From Pseudomonadota bacterium (GTDB lineage Bacteria; Pseudomonadota; Gammaproteobacteria; CALCKW01), in the NCBI GenBank assembly GCA_039196715.1, contig JBCCUP010000009.1:21071-85070 (forward strand): a DNA stretch of 64,000 bases, in the 5' to 3' direction. The position numbers and the translations under genes were made by a program. Below, one piece after another: positions 16,585 through 24,814 of this stretch. Below the pieces are notes generated by a model. It ran no database searches. It was not told where the DNA came from and saw only the letters and a list, made by a program, of their open reading frames with translations. Positions within the stretch are counted from its first letter, which is position 1. Each line of letters opens with the position of its first letter.

Positions 16585-18983
16585 ACAGGGCACAGGTCGT
16601 TGTCATCGGGGGCGGTGCGATGGGTGTGTCGCTGATCTACCACCTGGTCAAGATGGGCTGGTCCGATGTCGTGCTGGCCGAGAAGAATGACCTCACGCAC
16701 GGCTCGACCTGGCATGCCGCGGGTCTGTGTACCCACTTTGCCCACAACGCCACGATCCAGGCCCTGCGCGCGACTTCGGTACGCCTGTACCGCGACACCT
16801 TGCCTGAGGAGACGGGCCAGAGTTGCGGATTTCATGCCTGCGGTGCGATGCGCGTGACCACAAACTCGGATCGACTCGACGAGTTTGCCCATGTTGCTGG
16901 TCTCTCCGCGTTCACAGGTCACCCACTCGAGCTTCTGACCCCGGATCGCATCGCCGAGCTCCACCCCCTGGCGCGGCTGGACGGTCTGCTTGGCGGGATA
17001 CACGAGCCCGATGACGGTCACGTCGACCCCACGCTCGCGACCACGGCCATGGCCACAGTTGCCGCGTCCGGCGGGGCGAGCATTCAACGGCAAAACGCGG
17101 TGCACGCCATCGTGCGGGAGTCCGGCAAGTGGCGCGTTGAGACGGAGCGGGGAACCATTGAAACGCGGCATGTGGTCAACGCCGCTGGCACGTGGGGATG
17201 GGAAGTCGGCCACATGATGGGTCTCAACATTCCGTCGGTGCCGGTATTGCATCAATACCTCGTGACCGAGCGCGTCGACGCCGTTTCAGAGCGTCAAGCG
17301 GCTGGGCTGGATGAACTGCCTATCATCCGTGACCCCGAGGAGAGCTGGTACGTCCGCCAGGAACGCGATGGGCTGATTCTCGGTCCCTACGAGACAGCGG
17401 CCCAGGTCTGGTCGGTTGACGGCTGCCCGCCCGACTTCGGCGCCGATTTGCTGCCGCCCGAACTCGATCGGGTTGAGCACATCATCGACGCAGCGCTGGC
17501 CCGGATTCCGGCCCTGGGCACGGCGGGTGTTCGGACGGTGATCAACGGGCCAATCACCTTCACACCCGATGCGAACCCGCTGATCGGCCCGGCCCATGGT
17601 CTTGAGAACGCGTGGCTGCTGACCGGGTCGTCCATGGGTGTGATGGAAGGCGGTGGTGCGGGCTGGTTTCTCGCGCACTGGATGACCCACGGTGCGCCGC
17701 CGATGGACGCCCTCGCCGTCGACAGTCGCCGATTCGGGGCCTGGGCGGACCGAGACTACCGTGTGGCCAAGGCGATCGAGTGCTTCGGCTTGCAATTTGG
17801 GGTGCACTATCCCTACGAGGAGCGACCTGCCGCGCGCGATCGGCGACTGACACCGCTGCATGCAGCCATGAAGGCACGCGGCGCGGTCATGGGCTGTGTG
17901 CACGGTTGGGAACGCCCGAACGGGTTCACGGCAGGCGGCGTGGATCCGTATCGGCCGCACTTTCGCGACCGGGGCTGGCGTGCCGTGGTCGCGCGCGAGG
18001 CCGAGGCGGTGTCCGAACGGGTTGCGCTGGCTGACGTGTCGGTCTTCGCCAAGTTCGAGGTTAGCGGCGTAGAAACAGAGGCCTTTCTCGATGAGTTGGG
18101 CGCCAATGCCCCCCCGCGGCCAGGGCGCGTCGGGCTGATTCACGCACTGACACCGGCCGGTGGGGTCGCGTCTGAATTCACCGTCGCGCGCCTGACGCCA
18201 GACCTGGCCTACCTCACCGCTGCTGCAGCGGCCGAGGAACACGACGCGGATCGGTTGATGGCGCATGCCAGCACCCGCACTGTCGAGTTGCGGAACGTCA
18301 CCGTCGAGTGGGCCGTGATCGGTGTCATGGGGCCCTTGTCGCGCAGGCTGATCGCACGGCTCACCGACGTGGACCTCGAAACCGGCTTTCCGTGGTTGAC
18401 CGTGCAGTGCATCGCGGTGGCGGACATCCCGGTGCGTGCGCTTCGGGTGTCGTACCTCGGCGAACTGGGCTGGGAGCTGCACGTGCGCGCCGACGAGGCC
18501 GAGCGGCTGTTGCGGGCGCTCGAGCGCGCGGGGGAGGGGCTCGGGCTAGGCTACTACGGTGCACACGCCGCCAATGCACTGCGGCTCGAGAAGGGCTACC
18601 GAGCGTGGGGCGCGGACCTGACAACGGAGCGAACACCGCTTGAAGCGGGATTGCAGCGTTTCGTGAAAGTCGACGGTCGTGGGTTTGTCGGGCGTGAGGC
18701 GATGCTCTCGCGTGTCGACCCCTGGGACATGGTCTTGTTGGAGATCGACATCAGCGACACCGAGCCCTTTTACACCCACACGGTCTGGCAGCACGGGACA
18801 CCCGTGGGCGTGATCACCTCCGCGGCGCACGGCCCCCGTACAGGGAAAACGCTGGCACTCGCCTATCTGCGCGAACCTTCCGCCCGGGCTGGACTGAGCG
18901 TGGATGTGCTCGGCGCACGCTATGCCGCGCGCGTGCTCGACCAGGTGCCGTACGACCCCGCCAACCACCGACTCACGGGATAG
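16581..18983 (+). CDS. Dimethylglycine/sarcosine dehydrogenase-like flavoprotein with GcvT domain (second copy)
   Basis: 800 aa, same architecture as the preceding gene but clearly diverged, so not a recent duplication. It has GGGAMG near residue 11, GSTWHAAG with His45 at the predicted covalent-FAD position, and a C-terminal GcvT domain with RLEKGYRAWGADLTTERTPL and EAGLQRFVKVDGRGFVGREA. Two such enzymes in tandem behind a MttB-like protein fit stepwise removal of several N-methyl groups, for example tertiary then secondary amine. It starts in an ATGA overlap and is followed after 6 bp by the aminotransferase gene. Confidence 0.9.
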   Translation: MNRAQVVVIGGGAMGVSLIYHLVKMGWSDVVLAEKNDLTHGSTWHAAGLCTHFAHNATIQALRATSVRLYRDTLPEETGQSCGFHACGAMRVTTNSDRLDEFAHVAGLSAFTGHPLELLTPDRIAELHPLARLDGLLGGIHEPDDGHVDPTLATTAMATVAASGGASIQRQNAVHAIVRESGKWRVETERGTIETRHVVNAAGTWGWEVGHMMGLNIPSVPVLHQYLVTERVDAVSERQAAGLDELPIIRDPEESWYVRQERDGLILGPYETAAQVWSVDGCPPDFGADLLPPELDRVEHIIDAALARIPALGTAGVRTVINGPITFTPDANPLIGPAHGLENAWLLTGSSMGVMEGGGAGWFLAHWMTHGAPPMDALAVDSRRFGAWADRDYRVAKAIECFGLQFGVHYPYEERPAARDRRLTPLHAAMKARGAVMGCVHGWERPNGFTAGGVDPYRPHFRDRGWRAVVAREAEAVSERVALADVSVFAKFEVSGVETEAFLDELGANAPPRPGRVGLIHALTPAGGVASEFTVARLTPDLAYLTAAAAAEEHDADRLMAHASTRTVELRNVTVEWAVIGVMGPLSRRLIARLTDVDLETGFPWLTVQCIAVADIPVRALRVSYLGELGWELHVRADEAERLLRALERAGEGLGLGYYGAHAANALRLEKGYRAWGADLTTERTPLEAGLQRFVKVDGRGFVGREAMLSRVDPWDMVLLEIDISDTEPFYTHTVWQHGTPVGVITSAAHGPRTGKTLALAYLREPSARAGLSVDVLGARYAARVLDQVPYDPANHRLTG

Positions 18984-18989
18984 AACAGG

Positions 18990-20297
18990 ATGAACGACGC
19001 AACGCCAGAACTGGATTGGTCACTCTCGGGCACGGCGGCGCGGCGCGAACGCTACTACGCGTCCAGCCAGCGCAAGTTCGTTCCCTTTGCCGACCCCCTG
19101 GTGTTTCAACGTGGCCAGGGGCAGTACCTCTGGGACAACGAAGACGCGCGGTACACCGACCTGCTCGGTATGAACGTGTGCATCTCGGTGGGACACTCGC
19201 ACCCGCGCGTGGTCGGGGCTGCGATGCAACAAGCGCAAGACCTGACCCATTGCACCACCATGTTCTATCACCCCGCGCCGGCCCACCTGGCTGAAGAGTT
19301 GGCTGCGCGCATGCCGGTCGGGCACGAGTGGGTCGTGCACTTCACCAACTCCGGCGCCGAGGCGATTGACCTCGCTATGACCATGGCACGCACGTACACC
19401 GGCCACCTCGACCTGCTGGCGCTGCGCACGGCTTACCACGGCCCGACCGCGGCGGCGCAATCGGTCACCGGCATTGCTTCGTGGCGTCACCCGGGGATGC
19501 CGGGTCACGTGAGTTTTGTTGCCGACCCCAATCAATACCGCGGCGTGTTCGGTGCGACAACGGAGCCGTACCTCGATGAGATCGAGCGCGCCATCGCCAC
19601 GTCCACGCAAGGCCAGGTCGCCGGCATGCTCATCGAAAGCGTGCAGGGTTACGGTGGCATCGTCGAGATGCCACCGGGTTACCTCTCCGGTGCTGCCGAG
19701 CGGGTGCGCGCGGCGGGAGGACTCTACATCGCCGATGAAGTGCAATCGGGTTTCGGGCGCACCGGGGACCACTTCTGGGGATTCCAGGCCGATGGGGTGG
19801 TGCCTGACATCGTGGTCATGGCCAAGGGCCTCGGCAACGGCTTCCCGATCGGCGCCGTGGTCGCGCGCAAGGCCATTGCCGCACCCATGGCCGAGAAGTT
19901 TCTGTTTCACACCTACGGCGCCAACCCGACCAGCTGCGCGGCGGCACGCGCCGTGTTGCAGGTGCTCGACGACGAGGGCTTGCAAGCCAACGCGCGGACC
20001 GTCGGGTCGGCGTTGCTTGCTCGGCTTCATGAGCTCAAGGCGCGTCACGCCGCGATCGGCGACGTGCGGGGACGGGGGTTGATGCTAGCGATTGAGATCG
20101 TGTCGGACCGGGAGACCAAAGCCCCCGATCCCGCTGCCACGGCCAGGGTGTTCGAGCGCTGCCGGGAGCACCGCATCATCCTGTCGAAATCCGGGCCGAC
20201 GCAATCGGTGTTGAGAATGGTGCCGCCCTTGTGTTTGACGCTGGACGACGTGGATGCTGTCGCTGACGCGCTGGATCGGGCCTTCTCCGAGACGTGA
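18990..20297 (+). CDS. Class III PLP-dependent aminotransferase (AGXT2-like)
   Basis: 435 aa. Class-III motifs are present: NSGAEAIDLAMTMARTYTG for cofactor phosphate binding, IADEVQSGFGRTG containing the PLP-ring aspartate, and VVMAKGLGNGFPIGAV with the Schiff-base lysine. The closest general type is alanine-glyoxylate / omega-amino acid aminotransferase. As the last gene of the methylated-amine operon, it may deaminate the primary amine or amino acid left after demethylation. That role is inference. Its end faces the ion-channel gene, with about 90 bp between the two stops. Confidence 0.9.
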   Translation: MNDATPELDWSLSGTAARRERYYASSQRKFVPFADPLVFQRGQGQYLWDNEDARYTDLLGMNVCISVGHSHPRVVGAAMQQAQDLTHCTTMFYHPAPAHLAEELAARMPVGHEWVVHFTNSGAEAIDLAMTMARTYTGHLDLLALRTAYHGPTAAAQSVTGIASWRHPGMPGHVSFVADPNQYRGVFGATTEPYLDEIERAIATSTQGQVAGMLIESVQGYGGIVEMPPGYLSGAAERVRAAGGLYIADEVQSGFGRTGDHFWGFQADGVVPDIVVMAKGLGNGFPIGAVVARKAIAAPMAEKFLFHTYGANPTSCAAARAVLQVLDDEGLQANARTVGSALLARLHELKARHAAIGDVRGRGLMLAIEIVSDRETKAPDPAATARVFERCREHRIILSKSGPTQSVLRMVPPLCLTLDDVDAVADALDRAFSET

Positions 20298-20388
20298 CCT
20301 CCACGCGCCCAATCTGGTCAGCGTTGCCCACCTGATCAGTCCGCGGTTTGGTGAGCCTGCCGTCGGACGGGCGTGCGACCGACGGGTC

Positions 20389-21195
20389 TCAGCGCTCGCG
20401 TAGTGCTGCCATTTCTGCGCGCAGCGCCTTGATCTCCGCCATCAAGGCGCGGTTGTCGATGTCGGCTTCGATGCCGGCAGCCCGGTCCGCCTCGGCCTTC
20501 GCACGTGCCTGCTCCTGGTCGAGCACGTTGACGACGATGCCGATCACCATGTTGAGGAAGGCGAACGCGGTGAAGAAAATGAAACTCAGGTAGAACACCC
20601 AACTCAACGGGTAGACCGCCTGGGTCTCGTACATCACGTCGGTCCAGTCCTCGAATGTCATCACCCGGAAGAGGGTGAGCAGCGAGCGAGCGATATCCCC
20701 CCAGAGCACCGGATTGATGCGCTCGAACAGGGTGCTGCCGATGGCCGCGTAGATGTAGAAAATGATGAACATCAACAGCAGCACATAGGCCAACTGTGGC
20801 AGCGCCTTGATCAGCGAGTTCAGCAGAACGCGCAGTTCCGGGATGATCGAGACCATGCGGAGCACGCGAAACACGCGAATCAATCGCGCGACCAGCACCT
20901 GGTCGCTGCCGCCGCCCGGAATCAGACTGACGGCGACAATGACGGTGTCGAAGAGGTTCCAGCCGTTGGCGAAGAATCGGCGCTTGCTCGGCGCCGCGGC
21001 GAAACGCAGCCCGATCTCGCAGACGAAGAACACCGTGATCGCGAGGTCGAAGAGTTCGAGCAAGGTCGCGGTGCGTGGGCTGAGTTCGAACGTCTTGGCA
21101 CCGAGCAGCAGCGCCGAAGCGATGATCACGCTGACGGCTGTCCACTCGAACAGACGGTTGTTGGCGATGGCTTCGAGGCGTTGGGTCAGGGTCAT
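20389..21195 (-). CDS. Voltage-gated cation channel (single six-helix subunit)
   Basis: 268 aa from ATG 21195; a GTG at 21222 would add nine residues. Residues about 15-115 form the voltage-sensor domain, with S4 arginines in RLIRVFRVLR (R104, R107, R110, R113). The pore follows with the selectivity-filter sequence TFEDWTD (170-176), then S6 (FAFLNMVIGIVVNVLDQEQ). The C terminus is a heptad-repeat coiled coil (EIKALRAEMAALRER) of the kind that tetramerises NaChBac-type channels. The filter has acidic residues at the positions that turn the Na+ channel NavAb into a Ca2+ channel, so Ca2+ permeation is plausible. Confidence 0.88.
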   Translation of the reverse strand: MTLTQRLEAIANNRLFEWTAVSVIIASALLLGAKTFELSPRTATLLELFDLAITVFFVCEIGLRFAAAPSKRRFFANGWNLFDTVIVAVSLIPGGGSDQVLVARLIRVFRVLRMVSIIPELRVLLNSLIKALPQLAYVLLLMFIIFYIYAAIGSTLFERINPVLWGDIARSLLTLFRVMTFEDWTDVMYETQAVYPLSWVFYLSFIFFTAFAFLNMVIGIVVNVLDQEQARAKAEADRAAGIEADIDNRALMAEIKALRAEMAALRER

Positions 21196-21222
21196 GGGTT
21201 TGAAACGGGCTGACGGGTTCAC

Positions 21223-21546
21223 GGTGTGTGTGCTACTCCCCTGGTGGTTGCGAAAACCAACCCGTCAGGGCACCTGAACCCGGTCGGCCGCGTCAGGCTG
21301 TGCACAGCACCCCTTTTTCTGTAGGGGGTGTTTGGCGATTCCACAAGGTGGGCTGCACTGATCCCTGTGCGCAGTGCCGGCGCGGGTGGTCGCCGACGCG
21401 CAGGCTCGTGCGGAGCCTGGACACCGCCGAAATGCTCCCCGACGTTTCGGGGACGCGTACAATGCAACACTCTCGGCGCGCCCGACCGGGTTCGTGCGGC
21501 GGCAACGCGCGACCCTCGACCCCGGCGCCCTGATGCCACCCACCCG
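21223..21546. other. Intergenic region between divergent channel and exporter genes, with one perfect hairpin
   Basis: There is no convincing gene in these 324 bases. A perfect inverted repeat CCCCGA-CGTT-TCGGGG lies at 21437-21452, and a weaker CACCCC...GGGGTG pair surrounds a T-run near 21307-21329. Both flanking genes start from this region, so it must contain their promoters, but I cannot identify -35/-10 pairs with confidence. Confidence 0.4.
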
Positions 21547-22467
21547 ATGGATACCCTGCGCATGATTGCCGACCCCAACCTGCGGGGCATTGCCTTGATG
21601 GTCATGGCCATGGGGGCCTTTGCCCTGGCCGACACGTTTGTGAAGGTCTCCGCAAGCACGCTGTCGCCGGCGCAGGTGTTGTTTTTCCTCATCGGCGGGG
21701 CGCTGGTGCTGTTTGGGGGCATCGCAGTCGCGCAGGGCGAATCGCTGATGGACCGACGGGCGCTTTCACCGGTGCTGTGGCTGCGCTACGTCGCCGAGGT
21801 GGCCGGGATGGTCGGCATGGTGACGGCCCTGGCGCTCGTGCCGATATCCACGGTGGGGGCGATCACCCAGGCCGCGCCGCTGCTCGCGGTGGTCGGTGCG
21901 GTGGTGTTTCTGCAGGAGCAGATCGGATGGCGCCGGTGGGTGTCCATCGCCTGCGGGTTCATCGGCGTGCTGCTGATCGTGCAACCCGGCGCCATCGCCT
22001 TCGATGTGTCGGTGCTCTGGGCCGTGCTGGCGCTCGTCGCGCTCTCGGTGCGCGACCTGACGACGCGTCTGGTGCCCGCTGACATGCCGTCGATCAGCCT
22101 CGCGACCTACACCATGGTTGCCGCGGCGCCGTTTGCCGTGGGCTGGGTGGTGTTGCGCGGCGAGGCACTGATCCCGGCGCACGCAAACTGGTGGGTCATC
22201 GTGCCCATGGTGGTGCTCGGTGCGCTTGGCTACATGCTGCTGATCGCGTCGCTTCGCAGTGCTGAGGTGTCCGTTGTGATGCCGTACCGGTACACCCGAA
22301 TCGTGTTTCTGATCGGGCTTGGGATCGCTGTGTTCGGCGAGCGGCCCGACCGCTGGATGCTGGCTGGCGCGGCGCTGATTGTGGTGTCCGGCACCTACAT
22401 GATGTGGCGAGAGCAGCGGGTGAAGCAGGCACAGCTGACGTCAAGTGATACAGGCGCGGCACCGTGA
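21547..22467 (+). CDS. EamA/DMT family transporter
   Basis: 306 aa with about ten hydrophobic helices in two EamA repeats. The first runs from NLRGIALMVMAMGAFALADT and has the AEVAGMVGMVTALALVPIS, then TVGAITQAAPLLA signature. The second begins near ISLATYTMVAAAPFAVGWVV and contains SVVMPYRYTRIVF. Such proteins export metabolites or nucleotide precursors across the inner membrane; the substrate is unknown. The ATG at 21547 is chosen because the conserved helix starts immediately after it. The stop overlaps the next gene (GTGA), so the GFA-like protein is translationally coupled. Confidence 0.88.
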   Translation: MDTLRMIADPNLRGIALMVMAMGAFALADTFVKVSASTLSPAQVLFFLIGGALVLFGGIAVAQGESLMDRRALSPVLWLRYVAEVAGMVGMVTALALVPISTVGAITQAAPLLAVVGAVVFLQEQIGWRRWVSIACGFIGVLLIVQPGAIAFDVSVLWAVLALVALSVRDLTTRLVPADMPSISLATYTMVAAAPFAVGWVVLRGEALIPAHANWWVIVPMVVLGALGYMLLIASLRSAEVSVVMPYRYTRIVFLIGLGIAVFGERPDRWMLAGAALIVVSGTYMMWREQRVKQAQLTSSDTGAAP

Positions 22468-22877
22468 AAGTCGAGGGGGCATGCCTCTGCGGTGCGGTTC
22501 GCTACCGCGTGAAGGGTGGAGTAGGGGCTACAGACCACTGCCACTGTTCAATGTGCCGTCGTCAGCACGGGGCTGCGTTTGCAAGTTACGCGGATTGCGA
22601 CCCCAGCGCGTTCTCGTGGGTGGCAGGCGCTGAGCAGGTGGCCGTTTATGCGCTCGACAGCGGCGCCGGTTGGGCGTTTTGCCAGCGTTGCGGGTCGACG
22701 CTTGCGGGCACCACCGACGGCGCGGTCACGTCGATCGCCCTCGGCACGGTGTCGGGCGACCCCGGTGTGCGTCCGGGCTGCCACATTTTCGTTGGCTCGA
22801 AAGCGGTGTGGTACGACATCGCCGATGCGCTGCCACAGCACGCAACACGCCCTGAATCGGACCCGGACGGTGACTGA
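22464..22877 (+). CDS. GFA/CENP-V family zinc protein
   Basis: 137 aa. Cysteine motifs of the GFA (glutathione-dependent formaldehyde-activating) fold are visible: ACLCGAVRYRV at the start, CHCSMCRRQHGA around residue 30 and CQRCGS around residue 76, together forming two zinc sites. Despite the family name, the formaldehyde-activating role is not established for most members. The GTG start lies in a GTGA overlap with the transporter gene. A LysE-type exporter gene follows after about 60 bp. Confidence 0.88.
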   Translation: MKVEGACLCGAVRYRVKGGVGATDHCHCSMCRRQHGAAFASYADCDPSAFSWVAGAEQVAVYALDSGAGWAFCQRCGSTLAGTTDGAVTSIALGTVSGDPGVRPGCHIFVGSKAVWYDIADALPQHATRPESDPDGD

Positions 22878-22937
22878 GCCGCTGCACCTTGGACACACGG
22901 CCGGTTGCATGCCCGCGGGTGGCACCGGGGTGTGGGC

Positions 22938-23561
22938 GTGAGCTTGTCCGCGTTTCTCGTTGCCGCGGTGCTGCTGGCCATCACGCCCGGTCCCGGCATC
23001 GCCTATGTGGTGGCGCGCACGGTGGCCGGCGGCCGTGTCGAGGGCTTTGCCTCGGCCATCGGCACGAGCCTCGGCGGCCTGGTGCACGTCTTCGCGGCTG
23101 CTGTGGGCGTGTCGGTGATCCTGGCCCAGTCGGCGGTGGCGTTCAGTGTCGTCAAGTACCTCGGCGCGGCGTACCTCGTGTTTCTCGGCCTGCGCCTGTT
23201 GTTCGCAGGTCAGCGCGTGTCAGCGTCGGCGACGCCGGCCGCGCGCGGTGCCCTCCGTGCGTTGGCCGAAGGTGTGCTCGTCGAGGTGTTCAACGTGAAA
23301 ACGGCCCTGTTCTTCCTCGCTTTCCTGCCGCAGTTCGTGACACCGGACGGTGCCGTTGCGGCGCAGCTGGTGGCCTTGGGGTGCATCTGCGTCGCACTCA
23401 ACACGGGGGTCGATGTGTTTGCCGTGCTCTCGGCCGACCGTCTGGTGCGCTCAGCGCCGGGCCGGGCAGTGCGCGCACGCGTCCTCAACGCCGTGTCCGG
23501 CAGCACGCTGGTGGGACTCGGGGTGTATCTCGCGTTGACGGAGCGCGTGGATGCGTCCTGA
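22938..23561 (+). CDS. LysE/RhtB family amino-acid exporter
   Basis: 207 aa with six hydrophobic helices. The LysE-family start signature LLAITPGPGIAYVVARTVAGG is present near residue 12. It is followed by the G-rich TSLGGLVHVFAAAVGVS helix, LGAAYLVFLGLRLL and a second half with FFLAFLPQFV. These proteins export amino acids or related small molecules. The GTG at 22938 or the one two codons upstream is the likely start. Substrate cannot be derived from sequence. It may be part of a three-gene cluster with the DMT transporter and the GFA protein. Confidence 0.87.
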   Translation: MSLSAFLVAAVLLAITPGPGIAYVVARTVAGGRVEGFASAIGTSLGGLVHVFAAAVGVSVILAQSAVAFSVVKYLGAAYLVFLGLRLLFAGQRVSASATPAARGALRALAEGVLVEVFNVKTALFFLAFLPQFVTPDGAVAAQLVALGCICVALNTGVDVFAVLSADRLVRSAPGRAVRARVLNAVSGSTLVGLGVYLALTERVDAS

Positions 23562-23698
23562 GCGCGAGGATGACCGAGCGCCGTTGGTGTGTGCGGCGCC
23601 GTGACGCGGTTGCACGCCCCGCGGCCTGTGCGCATCGCCGGCTTGCCACGCCTGTGCTGGCGGTTCCGGGGCTCGTCGGCGGGTAAGCGAGGTGTGCG

Positions 23699-24277
23699 GT
23701 GAAGCGGGCGATCACGGCATACCACACCGACGACGACGGGCACTGGGTGGCTGAACTCGCGTGCGGCCACTACCAGCACGTCCGGCACGATCCACCGTTC
23801 GTCAACCGGCCCTGGGTGACGAGCGCGTCGGGTCGCAACGCGATGCTCGGTCGCCAGCTCGACTGTCGGAAGTGCGCGCGGGGTGAGCCACGCGACATTC
23901 CCGTGCGGGGCCTCGACGCGCGCGGCAAGGCTGGCTGGTGCCGGGTGCTGGAGGCGCGTCAGTCGCGCAGTGACAGCGTGTCACACGCCGCAACGGCTCC
24001 CATGCCGCCGTCGACGACAATGTCCTGCCCCTTGATCCAACGGCTTTCGGGCGAGGCCAGAAAGACGATCACGTCGGCAACTTCGTCCGCGTCACCCGGT
24101 CGGCCGACGCGCGCGATGTTCTTGGCCACACGCTCACCGAAGGCGGTCACGAAGTCCTGCAGAATGCCGGTGTTGACCGCGGCAGGGCTCACGCTGTTGA
24201 CCCGGATGTCGCGCGCGATCAACGGCTCGGTCAAGGTCTGGGTCAGCACGATAACCGCCTCCTTGGACAGGTTGTAG
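23699..24277 (+). CDS. DUF3565 protein with unusually long antisense-overlapping extension
   Basis: The first about 70 codons match the small DUF3565 family: AYHTDDDGHWVAELACGHYQ, HVRHDPPFVNRPWV and the closing LDCRKCARGEPRD. Two Cys and two His residues suggest metal binding. Related proteins normally end about here. In this frame there is no stop until 24277, giving 192 codons, and the extra part runs antisense through the last 319 bases of the convergent SDR gene. The extension has no recognisable domain and looks like read-through after loss of the stop or a small frameshift. The confident part is about 23699-23910. Confidence 0.6.
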   Translation: MKRAITAYHTDDDGHWVAELACGHYQHVRHDPPFVNRPWVTSASGRNAMLGRQLDCRKCARGEPRDIPVRGLDARGKAGWCRVLEARQSRSDSVSHAATAPMPPSTTMSCPLIQRLSGEARKTITSATSSASPGRPTRAMFLATRSPKAVTKSCRMPVLTAAGLTLLTRMSRAINGSVKVWVSTITASLDRL

Positions 24278-24744
24278 GCACGCGTGCCGTCGATGCCGTG
24301 CGCTTGGATGAAGGCATCGAGCGTGTCGACGTTGTCGCCCGGGTGGCCGAGGGCCATCAGGGACTTCACCTGGGGCAGGTTCTCACGCCACATCGCCCCG
24401 GCGCGCGAGGCCGTGTTGACAATGGCAGCCTTCGGCGCGAGCGCGTCGAGCAGGCCCTCCGTGAACAACCTCAATCCGAAGAAGTTGACTTGCAGGATCG
24501 TGGTTTCCAACCCGGGCCGTGGTGGCAACCCGGCGTTGTTGATCAGCGCATCGAAAGGGCCTTCGGCGCGCGACAGCGCCGCGCGGATCGAGTTGCCATC
24601 GGCGAAATCGGCCTGGATCCACCGGTCCACGTTGGCAGTCGGTTCGGCAATGTCGAACGCAATCACCGTGTGACCGGCGGCGCTCAGCCGTGCCGCGACC
24701 TCGGCACCGATTCCGGATGCTGCACCGGTCAGGGCTACGCGCAT
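23959..24744 (-). CDS. Short-chain dehydrogenase/reductase (3-alpha-HSD/carbonyl reductase-like)
   Basis: 261 aa SDR. It has the cofactor motif TGAASGIGAEVA at residue 6, NNAG near 90, the catalytic Ser in VNTASRAG, and YNLSKEA as the YxxxK motif. It closes with PESRWIKGQDIVVDGGMGAV, the typical classical-SDR C terminus. The arrangement with a roughly 40-residue insertion before the YxxxK resembles 3-alpha-hydroxysteroid dehydrogenase/carbonyl reductase. The gene lies 70 bp downstream of the aldehyde dehydrogenase gene on the same strand, so an alcohol-to-aldehyde-to-acid sequence is conceivable. The substrate is unknown. Confidence 0.9.
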   Translation of the reverse strand: MRVALTGAASGIGAEVAARLSAAGHTVIAFDIAEPTANVDRWIQADFADGNSIRAALSRAEGPFDALINNAGLPPRPGLETTILQVNFFGLRLFTEGLLDALAPKAAIVNTASRAGAMWRENLPQVKSLMALGHPGDNVDTLDAFIQAHGIDGTRAYNLSKEAVIVLTQTLTEPLIARDIRVNSVSPAAVNTGILQDFVTAFGERVAKNIARVGRPGDADEVADVIVFLASPESRWIKGQDIVVDGGMGAVAACDTLSLRD

Positions 24745-24814
24745 GGTCTCAGCCTCGCACTGGGGTAGGTGCCAACGTGTCGTGATCGCCGTGCGCGGGC
24801 GTGCGCGGGGGGTA

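Noticed and set aside
18984..20389. Glycine riboswitch controlling the one-carbon genes
   Set aside because: No leader of sufficient length exists in the operon: the genes overlap or are separated by 6 bp, and the 97-bp promoter region is too short and AT-rich.
21437..21452. Hairpin CCCCGA-CGTT-TCGGGG as a terminator
   Set aside because: It lies between two divergent gene starts with no T-run after it, so a terminator role has no upstream gene to serve; left as a note in the intergenic entry.
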